The notes: generated from the letters alone by a model not told the origin. DNA of 64,000 bases from Terriglobus roseus DSM 18391 (GCF_000265425.1 NC_018014.1:3038001-3102000); one strand, 5' to 3'; positions 9,072-19,667 are shown, counted from the first letter of the stretch. A program made the numbers and translations.

Positions 9072-10070
9072 ATGCAGCCCTTCGAACTCATTACGCCCAG
9101 CAGCATCCCCGACGCCGTCAAGGCGCAGGCGTCCGCGGCCACCGCCCAGCAGGGATCCCAGGTACGCTATATCGCCGGTGGCACCAACCTCGTCGATTAC
9201 ATGAAGCTAAACGTCGAGATGCCGCGGCAGCTCGTCGACATCAACGGCCTGCCACTCAACAAGATCGAGCCCGGCGAAAACGGCAGCCTGAAGATCGGCG
9301 CGCTCGCCAGCAACACCGCCGTTGCGCATCACGATCTTGTGAAGCAGCAGTATCCCGTCCTCTCCGAAGCTATCCTCAGCGGAGCCTCTACACAGCTCCG
9401 CAACATGGCATCGACCGCAGGCAATCTGCTGCAAAAAACGCGCTGCGGCTACTACCGTGACACCTCCTACGGCTGCAACAAGCGACAGCCCGGCACCGGC
9501 TGCTCCGCCATCGGAGGACATAATCGGATGCTCGCTATCCTCGGCACCAGCGACAAGTGCATCGCGTCGAACCCCTCCGACCAGAACGTTGCGCTCGCAG
9601 CCCTCGAAGCAAAAATCCACATCACCGGCGCCAAGGGCGATCGCGTCGTTCCCATCGCCGACTTCTACACGCTGCCCGGCAATACTCCGCAGCGTGAAAC
9701 GGTACTCGAACCCGGCGACCTCATCACCCACGTCTCCATTCCCGCTCTTCCATCAGGCGCGAAGAGCCTCTATCTAAAACTTCGCGACCGGGCCTCGTAC
9801 GAATTCGCCCTCACCTCCGCGGCCATCGTCATCAAGACAAGCGGCAATCACATCGACTTCGTCCGCGTAGCTCTTGGCGGCGTCGGAGCCGTGCCATGGC
9901 GCAGTCGCGAAGCGGAGAAGGCCCTGATGGGCAAGGCCGCCACGCCGGCCAACTTCCGCGCTGCCGCCGAAGCTGCACTGCACGGCGCCCGCCCGCAATC
10001 ACAGAACGGCTTCAAAGTTGAACTCGCGAAACGCTGCCTGACCGCAGCCCTCACCAAGGTCACGGCATAG
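9072..10070 (+). CDS. Molybdo-flavoenzyme FAD subunit (PaoB/YagS-like)
   Basis: 332 residues. The FAD-binding motif of the family is clear (YIAGGTNLVDYMKL at about 36-49, and STAGNLLQKTRCGYYRD). Unlike most xanthine dehydrogenase medium subunits it has the PaoB-type insertion with four spaced cysteines (TRCGYYRD, YGCNKR, GTGCSAI, SDKCIAS), which in E. coli PaoB hold an extra [4Fe-4S] cluster. The C-terminal CO-dehydrogenase flavoprotein domain is complete. It passes electrons from the FeS subunit to the acceptor. AGGAGG-like sites precede both this gene and the next, and the gaps of 12 and 10 bases support one transcript. Confidence 0.93.
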   Translation: MQPFELITPSSIPDAVKAQASAATAQQGSQVRYIAGGTNLVDYMKLNVEMPRQLVDINGLPLNKIEPGENGSLKIGALASNTAVAHHDLVKQQYPVLSEAILSGASTQLRNMASTAGNLLQKTRCGYYRDTSYGCNKRQPGTGCSAIGGHNRMLAILGTSDKCIASNPSDQNVALAALEAKIHITGAKGDRVVPIADFYTLPGNTPQRETVLEPGDLITHVSIPALPSGAKSLYLKLRDRASYEFALTSAAIVIKTSGNHIDFVRVALGGVGAVPWRSREAEKALMGKAATPANFRAAAEAALHGARPQSQNGFKVELAKRCLTAALTKVTA

Positions 10071-10080
10071 GAGGCGCATC

Positions 10081-12368
10081 ATGATCCTCGATCAGCAGCA
10101 GGAATCGAAACCCGCAAACATCGGCGACAGCGCCGTCATCGGCAAGCCACAGTCACGTGTCGACGGTCCGCTTAAGACCACCGGCGCGGCCATGTACTCC
10201 TCCGACCATCACTTTGAAGGTCTCGTCTACGCATGGCCGACCACCGCAACCGTCGCAAGCGGCACCATAAGCGCCATCGATACGGCAGCGGCTGCAAAGA
10301 TGCCAGGCGTCCTGGCCCATCTACACACACGAGAGCATCGGCGCGCTCTACCGCACTCCTCCCGGCTCGGGCATGTCCATGATCCTGGATGAGAAGCGCC
10401 CTCCGCTCGAAGACACCACCGTCCGCTACTACGGCCAGTACGTCGCCGTTGCTGTCGCACAAACCGTCGAGCAGGCGCGCGCCGCAGCTGAAGCCGTCAA
10501 GGTCACCTACGCAAAGACACCGCACAACACCAGCGACAAGCTACTGGGCGATGTGGAGAAGACCGGCAAGAAGAGTGTCACCAAGCGTGGCGACACCGCA
10601 ACTGCCTTCGCCTCTGCACCCGTCAAGCATGACGCCGTCTACAGCACACCTGCTGAGACGCACAATCCCATCGAGCTCCATGCGTCGGTTGCCGTCTACA
10701 AGAATGGCAAGTACACCCTCTATGAGACATCGCAAGCCGTCGTCAACTCGCGTGACGTACTCGCCGCGCAGCTCGGTGTGCCGTCTGAGAACGTGCAAGT
10801 CATCACGCGCTTCCTCGGCTCAGGCTTCGGCGGCAAGTTGTGGCCCTGGCCGCATGGCAGCACTCGCCGCAGCCTGCGCGCGCAACCTGAACCGACCGGT
10901 CAAGCTGGTCGTCTCGCGCTCCATGATGTTCCAGAGCGTCGGCCACCGCCCCGCCATCGACCAGCAGATCAAGCTCGCAGCCGACACCAGCGGCAAGCTC
11001 CTCGTCATCGAGCAGAACTACGTCAACCACACCTCAATCCTCGACGACTACGACGAAGGTTGCGGCGAAGCTACCGGCTTCATCTACTCCTGCCAGAACG
11101 TCGCAGTAAACAGCGGCCTCGCACGCCGGAACATCGGCACGCCCACCTCCATGCGTGGTCCTGGTGCGGTACCTGGCCTCTACGCGCTTGAGTCCGCCAT
11201 GGACGAGCTCGCCATCAAGCTCAAGATGGATCCCGTCAAACTTCGCCAGATCAACGAGCCGCAGAAGGATGAAAGCAACGGCCAGGAGTTCTCCTCACGG
11301 CACATGCAGGAATGCATCAGCACCGGCGCGGAGAAGTTCGGCTGGTCCAAGCGGAACCCGGCAATCGGATCGATGAAGAATGCGGAGGGCGTGACACTCG
11401 GCTGGGGCATGGCCGCATGCACGTGGATTGCAGCCCGCATGGAATCAGAAGCCACCGTCGAACTTCTGCAGGATGGCTCGGCCCGCGTCACCTGCGGCAC
11501 GCAGGACATCGGCACCGGCACCTACACGGTGATCGCGCAGATGGTCTCGCACGAGACTGGCATCCCGATTGACAAGATCGAAGTTGTCCTCGGCGACTCC
11601 GCACTGCCGCCCGGCCCCATCAGCGGCGGCTCCTGGGCCACCGCGTCCGTAGTTCCCGCAGTGCTGCAGGCCGCGCAGAAGGCCACACAGACACTGCTCG
11701 TTGCAGCCGTTGGTGCTGCCGCAAGTCCCTTCAATGGCAAGGACGCAAAGATGCTCGAGTTCACCAATGGTGGCGTCCAGACCAAGGGCCAGTCCGGCAC
11801 ACACGTCGCCACCGCCGAGATCATTCGTATGGCCAAGGTGAAGGCCATCAGCGGTCAGGGCAAGTCCATGGGCACCCTCGGCAATCCCAACGAAAAGCTC
11901 TCCTCACACAGCTACGGAGCGCAGTTCGCTGAGGTTACTTGGGAGCCGGAGATCGCGCGTCTGCGTGTCAGCCGCGTCGTCACCGTCATCGACGCGGGTC
12001 GCATGATCAACCCGCGCGCAGCACGGAACCAGATCGAAGGTGCCGTCGTGATGGGCGTCGGCATGGCCATGTTCGAGGCCACCGAATATGACCAGCGCAG
12101 CGGTGCACCAATGAACAGCAACCTCGCCGACTACGTCATGGCCGTCAACGCCGACTGCCCGGAGATCGACGTCACCTTCCTCGACTACCCGGACTACAAC
12201 CTCAACGCCATCGGGGCACGTGGCGTCGGCGAAATCGGCCTCGCCGGCATCGCCGCAGCGATCACGAATGCAGTTCACCACGCAACCGGCATTCGCGTTC
12301 GCAACCTGCCTATCCGCATCGAAGACCTGCTCGCTCCGGCAGGCCACCCGAAGAAAGAGCTGGTCTGA
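10081..12368 (+). pseudogene. Molybdenum-binding catalytic subunit (PaoC/YagR-like), two apparent frameshifts
   Basis: The reading frame changes twice, each time by one extra base. The first change is at CCC (10316-10318): removing one C restores LAIYTHES. The second is at GG (10856-10857): removing one G restores PWPHAALAAACARNL. With both repaired, the gene encodes about 760 residues covering the small a/b-hammerhead domain and the molybdopterin domain. The active-site glutamate is in GARGVGEIGLAG near the C-terminus. It would catalyse hydroxylation of an aldehyde or similar substrate at Mo. No other substitutions or stops are seen, so a sequencing error is as likely as real inactivation; as written, no functional subunit is made. 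The MobA-type gene at 43.5 kb could supply the nucleotide form of the cofactor. Confidence 0.85.
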
Positions 12369-12385
12369 GATTCAGACCAGCTCTT
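12355..12385. terminator. Strong hairpin between the molybdoenzyme operon and GH92
   Basis: A perfect 14-base-pair stem (AAGAGCTGGTCTGA, 12355-12368, with its complement at 12372-12385) closes a 3-base loop. It includes the stop codon of the upstream gene. T-rich flanks on both sides suit a bidirectional terminator for these convergent genes. Confidence 0.8.
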
Positions 12386-12390
12386 CTCCT

Positions 12391-14676
12391 CTAGCGCTTC
12401 TCGCAGAAGCGAGCGCCGGGGTCGCTAAGGGACGGCGGCGGATTTGTCTTTCCCCACTCGGAGGGCGCTGATCCCATCTTCAGGATCAGCGTTCCTCCGT
12501 TGGCAATCTCCGCGTGACGAAACCAGTTCGTCGTCAGACTCCGTCCATTCAACGTCGCCGTCTGCACATAGCGATTCAGGCCGGCTGCATCCAGCCCCTC
12601 CGCAACGATGTGCAGCTTCTTTCCGTTCGCCAGCGCGAGCGAAGCATCGGGCACCGAAGGCGAACTGATCAGGTAGATATCCTGACCAGCCACCGGAAAG
12701 ATGCCAAGCGACTGGAAGATGAGCCAGCTCGACATCGCGCCGGAATCATCGTTGCCAGGGATGCCGGCACGCGTGTCGTTGAATGCCTTCTCCAGCAGCA
12801 GGTGCGCAACGTCCGCGCTCTTGTCCGGACGCCCGGTGTAGTTGTAGAGCACCGGCATCAGGAAGCCAGGTTCATTCGAGATATCGAAGTGCCCGCGCGC
12901 GAACGTGAAGTCCATGCGATCGTTGAAGCGCTGGTTACCACCCGCCATCTCGATCAGGCGACGCATGTCCTGCGGTGCGTAGAGCGAGTAAGTCCAGATG
13001 TCGCCTTCATACATAAAGTCAGGCCACGTCCCGCGTACTGTGAGGTACGGTTCCGCCCACGAGCCATCCGGCTTACGCGGACGCAGGAACCCCTTGAAGC
13101 CTGACACCGCCATGTTGGGATCCCACAGGTGCTCGAAGTTATGCGTGCGGGCAAGCGCCCGGTCCATCTGCTTCTGTTCGCCCAGACCGCACGCGACCTC
13201 TGCAATTGCGAAGTCGTCATAGGCATACTCCACGGTCCGCGAGCCGGCACGCTCATCGGCCGTCGTAATGAAGCCGCGTTCGTTGTAATCCTTCAGCCCA
13301 CCGCGGCCCTCCTTCTGCGCGTCCTTCGGAGGCACCTCGGCATCGTGCAACATCGCCTGCAAAGCCGTGGCATAGTCGATGCCCTTTAACCCCTTCACAA
13401 AAGCATCTGCAATCACCACGTTTGCATTGGAACCACCCTGCGTGCGGCCATTGTCGTTCCCGCTGCGCGCATCCGGCATGTACCCTGCGTGGCGATAGAT
13501 ATCGATCAGCGATCGAATAATGTCCCGCTGCCGGTCCGGCGAGATCAGTGTCAGCAGCGGACTCGACGTCCGATACGTATCCCAGATCGCGTAGTAGTCG
13601 TCGTAGTACGGCTCCGTCGAAGACCACAGTGGGTTCTCGCCCGTGCGATCCACCGGCATCATCATGATGTGGTACATCGCCGTGTAAAGCTGGTGACGTT
13701 GCGCCTCGGTCTCTCCTTTTACCTGCAGCTTCTCAAGCTCGGCATTCCAAAGCTTGTTGTTCGCATGGCGCACAGCCTCAAAGCTCCACCCAGGAATCTC
13801 TACCTGGATACTCTTCTTCGCCTGCTCCGCACTGATAAACGAGATGCCGACCTTAGCCTGCACCACTTGATGCGCACGCGCATTGAAATCGAACGAAGCG
13901 CCAACAGGCTTATCGCTGGTGACGACCACATCGCGCTCCGTCCCCAGCTCGCCACCATTCCACGTGCGTACGGCTGCAGCGGGCGTATCGATCTGCATGT
14001 CATAGAACACGCGATACTCGCCACCGCGGTTCCAGCCGCCACGAAAACGAGCGATGCCCTGGATCTCGCTGTTTGAGACCACATGCACCTCGGCACCAAC
14101 GAAGGTCTGATCCTCCCAGCCCGTGCCCAGGTTCAGTGCCGCGGCAACATTGACCGTCAGGTGGGCCTCACCCGGATTCAGAAAGGTATAGCGATGAAAG
14201 CCAACGCGCCGGCTACTCGTAAGCTCCGCACGCACCTTCGGTCGCGTCAGCGTTGCGGCATAGTAGCCGGGCTTCGCGACCTCCTCCGTGCGCGGCGTTT
14301 TGATGTCATTCAAATTCAGTGGCCCGGTAACAGGAGCGACACGGATGTTGCCATACTTCCCGGCAGCGCCGCTAAGGTGAAGATGAGAGAAGCCAAGGAT
14401 CAAGCCGTTGCTCGAATACCCAAAGCCCGAGCGGCGTCCGTCGAAGGTCTCCATATCCGGACCAACCTTCAACATGCCGAACGGAACCGTAGAACCGACG
14501 AAGGTGTTTCCTCCCCAGTCCACACCGATAAAAGGATCAACGTAGCGGGTGTAGTCCGGTGCACCTGCGCGACGCACCTCCGACTTCTGAGCAAAAGACG
14601 AGGTCGCCACAGATGCGATCAACAACAGGGAAAGACAGCGGAGCTTCAAGGAATTGGCCTTTCTAAAGGACAACAA
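12391..14676 (-). CDS. GH92 family glycoside hydrolase (exo-alpha-mannosidase type)
   Basis: 761 residues with a cleavable signal peptide (LLLIASVATSSFAQ, about residues 16-29). The family core starts at YVDPFIGVDWGGNTFVGST. It contains GYMPDARSGNDNGRTQGGSN and two catalytic regions: NEPGFLMPVLYNYTG, which holds the general acid Glu, and GNDDSGAMSSWLIFQSLG, which holds the catalytic Asp pair. GH92 enzymes are Ca2+-dependent, inverting exo-alpha-mannosidases, mostly alpha-1,2, acting in the periplasm or outside. It is divergent from the TonB-dependent receptor at 14.9 kb, which would bring in the glycan. Linkage specificity cannot be read from the sequence. Confidence 0.93.
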   Translation of the reverse strand: MLSFRKANSLKLRCLSLLLIASVATSSFAQKSEVRRAGAPDYTRYVDPFIGVDWGGNTFVGSTVPFGMLKVGPDMETFDGRRSGFGYSSNGLILGFSHLHLSGAAGKYGNIRVAPVTGPLNLNDIKTPRTEEVAKPGYYAATLTRPKVRAELTSSRRVGFHRYTFLNPGEAHLTVNVAAALNLGTGWEDQTFVGAEVHVVSNSEIQGIARFRGGWNRGGEYRVFYDMQIDTPAAAVRTWNGGELGTERDVVVTSDKPVGASFDFNARAHQVVQAKVGISFISAEQAKKSIQVEIPGWSFEAVRHANNKLWNAELEKLQVKGETEAQRHQLYTAMYHIMMMPVDRTGENPLWSSTEPYYDDYYAIWDTYRTSSPLLTLISPDRQRDIIRSLIDIYRHAGYMPDARSGNDNGRTQGGSNANVVIADAFVKGLKGIDYATALQAMLHDAEVPPKDAQKEGRGGLKDYNERGFITTADERAGSRTVEYAYDDFAIAEVACGLGEQKQMDRALARTHNFEHLWDPNMAVSGFKGFLRPRKPDGSWAEPYLTVRGTWPDFMYEGDIWTYSLYAPQDMRRLIEMAGGNQRFNDRMDFTFARGHFDISNEPGFLMPVLYNYTGRPDKSADVAHLLLEKAFNDTRAGIPGNDDSGAMSSWLIFQSLGIFPVAGQDIYLISSPSVPDASLALANGKKLHIVAEGLDAAGLNRYVQTATLNGRSLTTNWFRHAEIANGGTLILKMGSAPSEWGKTNPPPSLSDPGARFCEKR

Positions 14677-14734
14677 ACAATCAAACAGATTCCGGCATGT
14701 TGCGATTCAGGGCCGACGCACCAAAGCGGCCCTC

Positions 14735-14757
14735 GTATAACTACTAAAACGTTATAC
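14735..14757. promoter_or_regulatory. Candidate operator: GTATAAC-N9-GTTATAC
   Basis: A perfect 7-base inverted repeat with a 9-base spacer sits in the 268-base divergent region between GH92 and the receptor, 58 bases upstream of the GH92 start. The spacer and right arm also contain AAAACGTTAT, close to a LacI-family core. The symmetry is seen; the regulator is unknown and no regulator gene lies next to it. Confidence 0.45.
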
Positions 14758-14944
14758 CGGAGGCCGGTACCGACCTATGTTTTTCGGTGCGATGAAAGTG
14801 CGTCCAGAAGCGTGAAAGACCAACACCAGCGGGACTTCTACGCGCTGCCCTCACCCTCCCGGGAACAGATTTACGTTGACAACGAGCTCTGGCGCTACTT
14901 ATAGTCCGCGTCTACTTCCAACAAACTGTGGGGACGTCGTGGAT

Positions 14945-17900
14945 ATGTATAGCTACAGAAGAATCGCGTTGCATGCCATTGCGGCTGTCGCACTCGCCCC
15001 CCTTGCCGTCAGTAACGGCTTCGCACAAACTCTGTACGGCGGTCTGACCGGCGTCGTCACAGACTCCAGTGGATCCGTAGTTCCCGGCGCAAAAGTTACG
15101 GTGACAAATCCGGCAACTGGCCTTACGCGCACGGACGCCGCGGACAGTTCCGGAGCGTACCAGTTCACCGATCTTCCGCCCGGCACCTACGGTGTCGTCA
15201 TCACGGCGCCCAGCTTCGGCACCGCCACTTCGAAGTCTGTACCCATCAGCGCGAATCAGTCACGCCGCTTTGACGCAACACTCACCGTTGGCAACGTGAC
15301 GGAGACCGTTGAGGTCAACACGGTACCGCCTGCCCTGCAGACCGAGCGAGCGGACGTGAACTATGAGATCAGCCCCACGCAGGTCCAGGAGTTGCCGACG
15401 ACCTCGACCGCAGGCCGAAACTTCCAGGGGCTCTATCGCCTCATCCCCGGTGTTCCGCCGCCCGTTGAGAACAACTCACAGGCCGGCAATCCAGGCCGGA
15501 CACAGGCCGTCACGGCAAACGGCATCGTGAACACGGTCAACTCCACCAAGATCGACGGTGCCGCCGTGGGCTATCCGTGGCTCCAGTCCATCGTTGCCTA
15601 TATCCCGCCGACAGATTCCATCGAGTCAGCCAACATCGTCACCAACAGCTTCAACGCAGAGCAGGGTGCTGCCGGCGGTATCGCTGCAAACCTCATCGTG
15701 AAGAGCGGTACCAACCGCTTTCACGGCGGCGCATGGGCGTATAACTCCATCGCCCAGTTCAACGCGCGCCAGTACTTCACCCGCGTCACGACCACGCCGA
15801 TCCTGCCCAAGAACATCTATAACGAGTTCGGCGGCAACATCGGCGGTCCCATCATCCGCGACAAGCTCTTCTTCTTCTTTGGCTATAACCGTGTTTCGCT
15901 CCGTCAGTTCAAGACGGGCGGTGCAATGAACGTGCCACTTGCAGCCCTGCGCGGCGGCAACTTCGCGGGCACCGGTACCACCATCTACGACCCAACCACC
16001 GGCAACGCCAACGGTTCCGGACGCACGCCCTTTCCGGGAAACGTGATCCCCACGGGGAGACTAAGCCCCGCCACACAAAAGATTCTCGCGCTCCTCCCAA
16101 CGGAGAAGGTCAACGCGATCTCCGGTAACTATCCCGGCGGCGCCGTGCTCTCGTATGACCGCGCGTCGTACGACACGAAGATCAGCTACAACCCGACAGA
16201 CAAGACCACTTTCTTCGGTCGTTACTCCATCGGTCGTTCGCAGATCACCGATCCGCCCGCACTCGGCGCCGCCATCGGCAACACGTGGGATGGTGGTCAG
16301 CCTGGAACAGCGCCTGGCACCATCCAGAACATCGGCCTGGGCGCGACGCATTCGTTCACATCGAACTTCCTCATCGACGCGAATGCCGGCTTCGTGCGCA
16401 TCAATCTCGCCGCACGCGCTCCGGACTACGGCACCAACCTCGGCACAGACCTTCTGGGCATCAGCGGTACCAACGGTGCAACACCCTTCCAGTCTGGCCT
16501 GCCAGGATTTCTGCCGACCGGACTCTCCAGCTTCGGTAACTACATCCAGTCCAATCCCTTCCAGTTCCGTGACATGCAGTATGTCGGCAATCTGAACGGC
16601 ACTTACCTGCACGGCAAACACAACTTCCGTTTCGGCGGGGAGTATGTGCACTCTGCCATCAACCATCTGCAGGCAAACAACGCCGGCCCGCGCGGACAGT
16701 TCACCTTCACAGGCGGCGTCACCGGCAACAACAGCGGCCTGGCCGCCGATGGTCCCAACTACTACCGCACCGTCGCCGACATGCTCCTCGGTCTTCCGCA
16801 GGCAATCGGCAAAACCGTCCAACTCTTCCAGCCCAATGGCCCCCGCTTTTCAGTCTTCAGCTTTTACGCACAGGACACTTGGAAAGCGACACCGAACCTC
16901 ACGATTAACTACGGCCTCCGGTACGAGTACTATCCCTTCGCGAACCGCGATCACACCGGCGTCTTCCGCTTCGATCCCGCCACCAGCAACGTGCTGATCG
17001 GCGGACGCGGCAACACACCAACCGATACCGGTGCAGACGTCGGGCGCGGACAGCTCGTCCCGCGATTCGGCATCAACTACCGCATCAACGAGAAGACGGT
17101 CATCCGAGCCGGCGGCGGCATCACGGTGGACCCGGAAAACTATCGCTTCTTCCGCGACTCTTATCCGGCCCTGATCACCCTGAACAACACCGGTGCAAAC
17201 AACTACGTCGCAGCCGGTGCGCTCACCGCGCCCAACGCGGGAGCCCCGGGGATGAACACCCTCCCCAGCGGCGCGCTGGCGGCCGGCGTCCCGACTGTGA
17301 ACGTGCCTAATATCAATACCGGCATCGTTCCCTTGCCCTTCAACTACACGACACAGACTGCACCGCAGAAGTGGCGTCGCGGCTACATCGAAGCCTATAA
17401 CCTGTTTATTGACCGAGACCTCGCGCATGACGTCGTATTGAACATCGGTTACGTCGGCACGCACCATGTCCGTCAGGTGCTAGGCATCGACATCAACGCG
17501 GGTGGCGTCAGCACGCTTGGAGCGGCAAGCCGTCCGCTCTTCGCAAATGCCACAGCTCCCGGCGGCGCATTACGCTACACCGGAACCATCCTCAACGTGG
17601 CGCCCGCCGGAGACGAAGAATACTCGGGCATGCAGCTACAGATCAGCGATCGCCAGCTGAAGACCCTGCAATTCGGCTACAGCTACACCTGGTCGCACTA
17701 TCTCAACTACTGGGACGCTGACTCGACACTCGGCACGCCCACCTTCAGCACGCCCGGTCTCTACAAGCGCAACTTCGCCTCGTCGGGCTTTGACCGCACC
17801 CATATGAATTCCCTATGGACGGTCTATAAGATTCCCTTCGGCAGAGGTCGCCAGTTTCTGAGTTCAGGCTTTGTTGGCAGTCTCGTAGGCGGTTGGGACC

Positions 17901-18349
17901 TGAATACCATCACCACCTACTACAGCGGCAGGCCTTTTCAGATCACGGACTCATCGCAGGCAGGCAACGGTGATACTGTGGTTCCCAACCAGATCTCGCA
18001 GCCGGTCAGAGCCGGCACAAAGTATCAACCCGGATCGAGTGTGTATCCGTATTACATCCAGAACCAGGGAAATTATGCCAAGCTGCCGAACGCGTCTTCG
18101 AACGGCAACACCTCGCGTAACTCAGTGCGCGGCCCAGGGTACTTCAACCTTGACGTAGGACTGACTCGCAACATTCCAATCTACCGTGAGCTTGCCATCA
18201 TCCTGAAAGCAGAGTCCTTCGATGTAACGAATACTCCGCAATGGAGTGCACCAGTCGCGAACGTCAATGACAGCGGCTTCGGTCAGATCCAGAGCGTGCT
18301 GTCCACATCCAACCGCACACTCCGCTTCAGCGGCCGCATCTCCTTCTAA
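14945..18349 (+). CDS. Oar-type TonB-dependent receptor of the glycan locus
   Basis: Start placed at the ATG at 14945 (MYSYRRIALHAI), which begins a signal peptide ending SNGFAQ; the open frame extends 23 codons further upstream without a signal. About 1134 residues. A carboxypeptidase regulatory-like domain (LTGVVTDSSGSVVPGAKV) is followed by a plug (VQELPTTSTAGRNFQGLYRL) and a long beta-barrel ending in the outer-membrane signature RFSGRISF. It would pump a ligand across the outer membrane using TonB. The flanking GH92 hydrolase and DUF2264 protein suggest an alpha-mannose- or uronate-containing glycan as ligand; this is inference from context. A factor-independent terminator follows the stop codon. 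Confidence 0.92.
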   Translation: MYSYRRIALHAIAAVALAPLAVSNGFAQTLYGGLTGVVTDSSGSVVPGAKVTVTNPATGLTRTDAADSSGAYQFTDLPPGTYGVVITAPSFGTATSKSVPISANQSRRFDATLTVGNVTETVEVNTVPPALQTERADVNYEISPTQVQELPTTSTAGRNFQGLYRLIPGVPPPVENNSQAGNPGRTQAVTANGIVNTVNSTKIDGAAVGYPWLQSIVAYIPPTDSIESANIVTNSFNAEQGAAGGIAANLIVKSGTNRFHGGAWAYNSIAQFNARQYFTRVTTTPILPKNIYNEFGGNIGGPIIRDKLFFFFGYNRVSLRQFKTGGAMNVPLAALRGGNFAGTGTTIYDPTTGNANGSGRTPFPGNVIPTGRLSPATQKILALLPTEKVNAISGNYPGGAVLSYDRASYDTKISYNPTDKTTFFGRYSIGRSQITDPPALGAAIGNTWDGGQPGTAPGTIQNIGLGATHSFTSNFLIDANAGFVRINLAARAPDYGTNLGTDLLGISGTNGATPFQSGLPGFLPTGLSSFGNYIQSNPFQFRDMQYVGNLNGTYLHGKHNFRFGGEYVHSAINHLQANNAGPRGQFTFTGGVTGNNSGLAADGPNYYRTVADMLLGLPQAIGKTVQLFQPNGPRFSVFSFYAQDTWKATPNLTINYGLRYEYYPFANRDHTGVFRFDPATSNVLIGGRGNTPTDTGADVGRGQLVPRFGINYRINEKTVIRAGGGITVDPENYRFFRDSYPALITLNNTGANNYVAAGALTAPNAGAPGMNTLPSGALAAGVPTVNVPNINTGIVPLPFNYTTQTAPQKWRRGYIEAYNLFIDRDLAHDVVLNIGYVGTHHVRQVLGIDINAGGVSTLGAASRPLFANATAPGGALRYTGTILNVAPAGDEEYSGMQLQISDRQLKTLQFGYSYTWSHYLNYWDADSTLGTPTFSTPGLYKRNFASSGFDRTHMNSLWTVYKIPFGRGRQFLSSGFVGSLVGGWDLNTITTYYSGRPFQITDSSQAGNGDTVVPNQISQPVRAGTKYQPGSSVYPYYIQNQGNYAKLPNASSNGNTSRNSVRGPGYFNLDVGLTRNIPIYRELAIILKAESFDVTNTPQWSAPVANVNDSGFGQIQSVLSTSNRTLRFSGRISF

Positions 18350-18361
18350 CCAATCAACTCA

Positions 18362-18400
18362 AGAGGTCCGCATCTCACACAATATGCGGACCTCTCTTTT
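18362..18400. terminator. Terminator between the receptor and the DUF2264 gene
   Basis: A 12-base stem (AGAGGTCCGCAT, 18362-18373, with its complement at 18384-18395) and a 10-base loop are followed by CTTTTT. It terminates the plus-strand receptor and could also serve the convergent minus-strand gene. Confidence 0.85.
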
Positions 18401-18410
18401 TCTGAACGCG

Positions 18411-19667
18411 TCAATCCGTTGCGTGGTCGGCGGCATGATCTTCTCCGGACCAGATACGCAACGAACTCCACTTCTCCGCCGCCCCACTCCAGAAGGGATC
18501 GCTCGCGGGTAGTCCCAATGGCAGGAAAGCTGTAGTGCAAAGATACAAACTCCCCGTGGAGATATAGGTCTCACCCAGCGAGGGCTGATGCCCGGCCAGC
18601 CCGATCGTAAGCCACCCCTTTGTGTCAAAGGTGCCACGAGCAAGCATCGTGCGTTTGATCACCGCATTCAGCGCGCAGCGAGCCTGCGCAGGCGAAAGAT
18701 GCTCTGGTAGCTGCCGGCGCAAGGCAGCATCCGCCAGATGATGATATGCACCGCAACGGTACGCAATGGAACGTCCGATGGGCGGGAAACTGCCATCTGG
18801 ATTAATGCTCCGCTCCTGCAACGCGGCAAACCGTTTCGCTCTCTCGACGATCGGCTTCCGCATCGCAGTCCACGCCGTCTCCTTGTCCCCGACAACCTCC
18901 ATCAGAGCCACCAGGAAGGGATGAATCACGTAGGAGTTGTAGTTATCCGCGTGGAAGTGCGGGCCATCACCATAGATGCCATCACCCAGAAACCAAGCTG
19001 CGTGCTCGCGCAGAGCATAATCCACGCGCTCACGATCCCAATCTTCTCCCAGCATCGACAGACACGCCTCAACCATCGCAGCGAATAGCAGCCAGTTGTT
19101 GTAAGGCGGCGTCTGTCGCCGTGTCGCACGCAAAGCTTCACCAAGATGCTTCTTCACCGGCTCGGGGAGCGCATGCAACAAAGTGCGCGGAGCGCGTGCC
19201 ATCGCGAGCGATAGAAATCCTGCGTCCACGATGGTCTGCCGTGCCGAACCAAATCGCAGATAAGAGGGCAAACCCGAATCAACTGACATCGCAATGGCCT
19301 TCTGAGCCAGTGCGGCACAACGCGCACGCTCAGCCTCTTCCGCGCCTGTCAGTGTCGTGTTCTCAAGCCACGGCGCAATGCCAGACAACGTCCTTGCCAG
19401 CGCCTCCAGCGGCGAGACACCACGGCGATCTGCCTCCTGGCCAGCAGCAGCCTCCACCGGCATCGCTTCAAACAACGTTCCTGCCGCGGCGGATCGCAGG
19501 ACGGGATCAACAATCTTGACGAGAAGCTCCGTCCAATCCGAACGCATCGACGAAGCGCTCTCTGCAAGCGCTTCTGAGCTGAAACTTGCTGAAGACAATG
19601 AGGGTGTCAGCAACGCGGCAAAGCTTCCCGTCGCACCTGTAAGTAGCCTTCTGCGATTCACATCCAT
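18411..19667 (-). CDS. DUF2264 family protein, Tat-type signal (putative glycoside hydrolase)
   Basis: 418 residues beginning with a twin-arginine-like leader (MDVNRRRLLTGATGSFAALL), so it is probably exported. The body matches DUF2264, an (alpha/alpha)-barrel family that includes CAZy GH154-type enzymes acting on uronic-acid glycans. Recognisable blocks are TPPYNNWLLFAAMVEACL, GIYGDGPHFHADNYNSYVIHPF, INPDGSFPPIGRSIAYR and LTIGLAGHQPSLGETYISTG. The position of the genes suggests it works with GH92 and the receptor on one glycan. Catalytic residues for the family are not settled, so no reaction is asserted. Confidence 0.85.
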   Translation of the reverse strand: MDVNRRRLLTGATGSFAALLTPSLSSASFSSEALAESASSMRSDWTELLVKIVDPVLRSAAAGTLFEAMPVEAAAGQEADRRGVSPLEALARTLSGIAPWLENTTLTGAEEAERARCAALAQKAIAMSVDSGLPSYLRFGSARQTIVDAGFLSLAMARAPRTLLHALPEPVKKHLGEALRATRRQTPPYNNWLLFAAMVEACLSMLGEDWDRERVDYALREHAAWFLGDGIYGDGPHFHADNYNSYVIHPFLVALMEVVGDKETAWTAMRKPIVERAKRFAALQERSINPDGSFPPIGRSIAYRCGAYHHLADAALRRQLPEHLSPAQARCALNAVIKRTMLARGTFDTKGWLTIGLAGHQPSLGETYISTGSLYLCTTAFLPLGLPASDPFWSGAAEKWSSLRIWSGEDHAADHATD

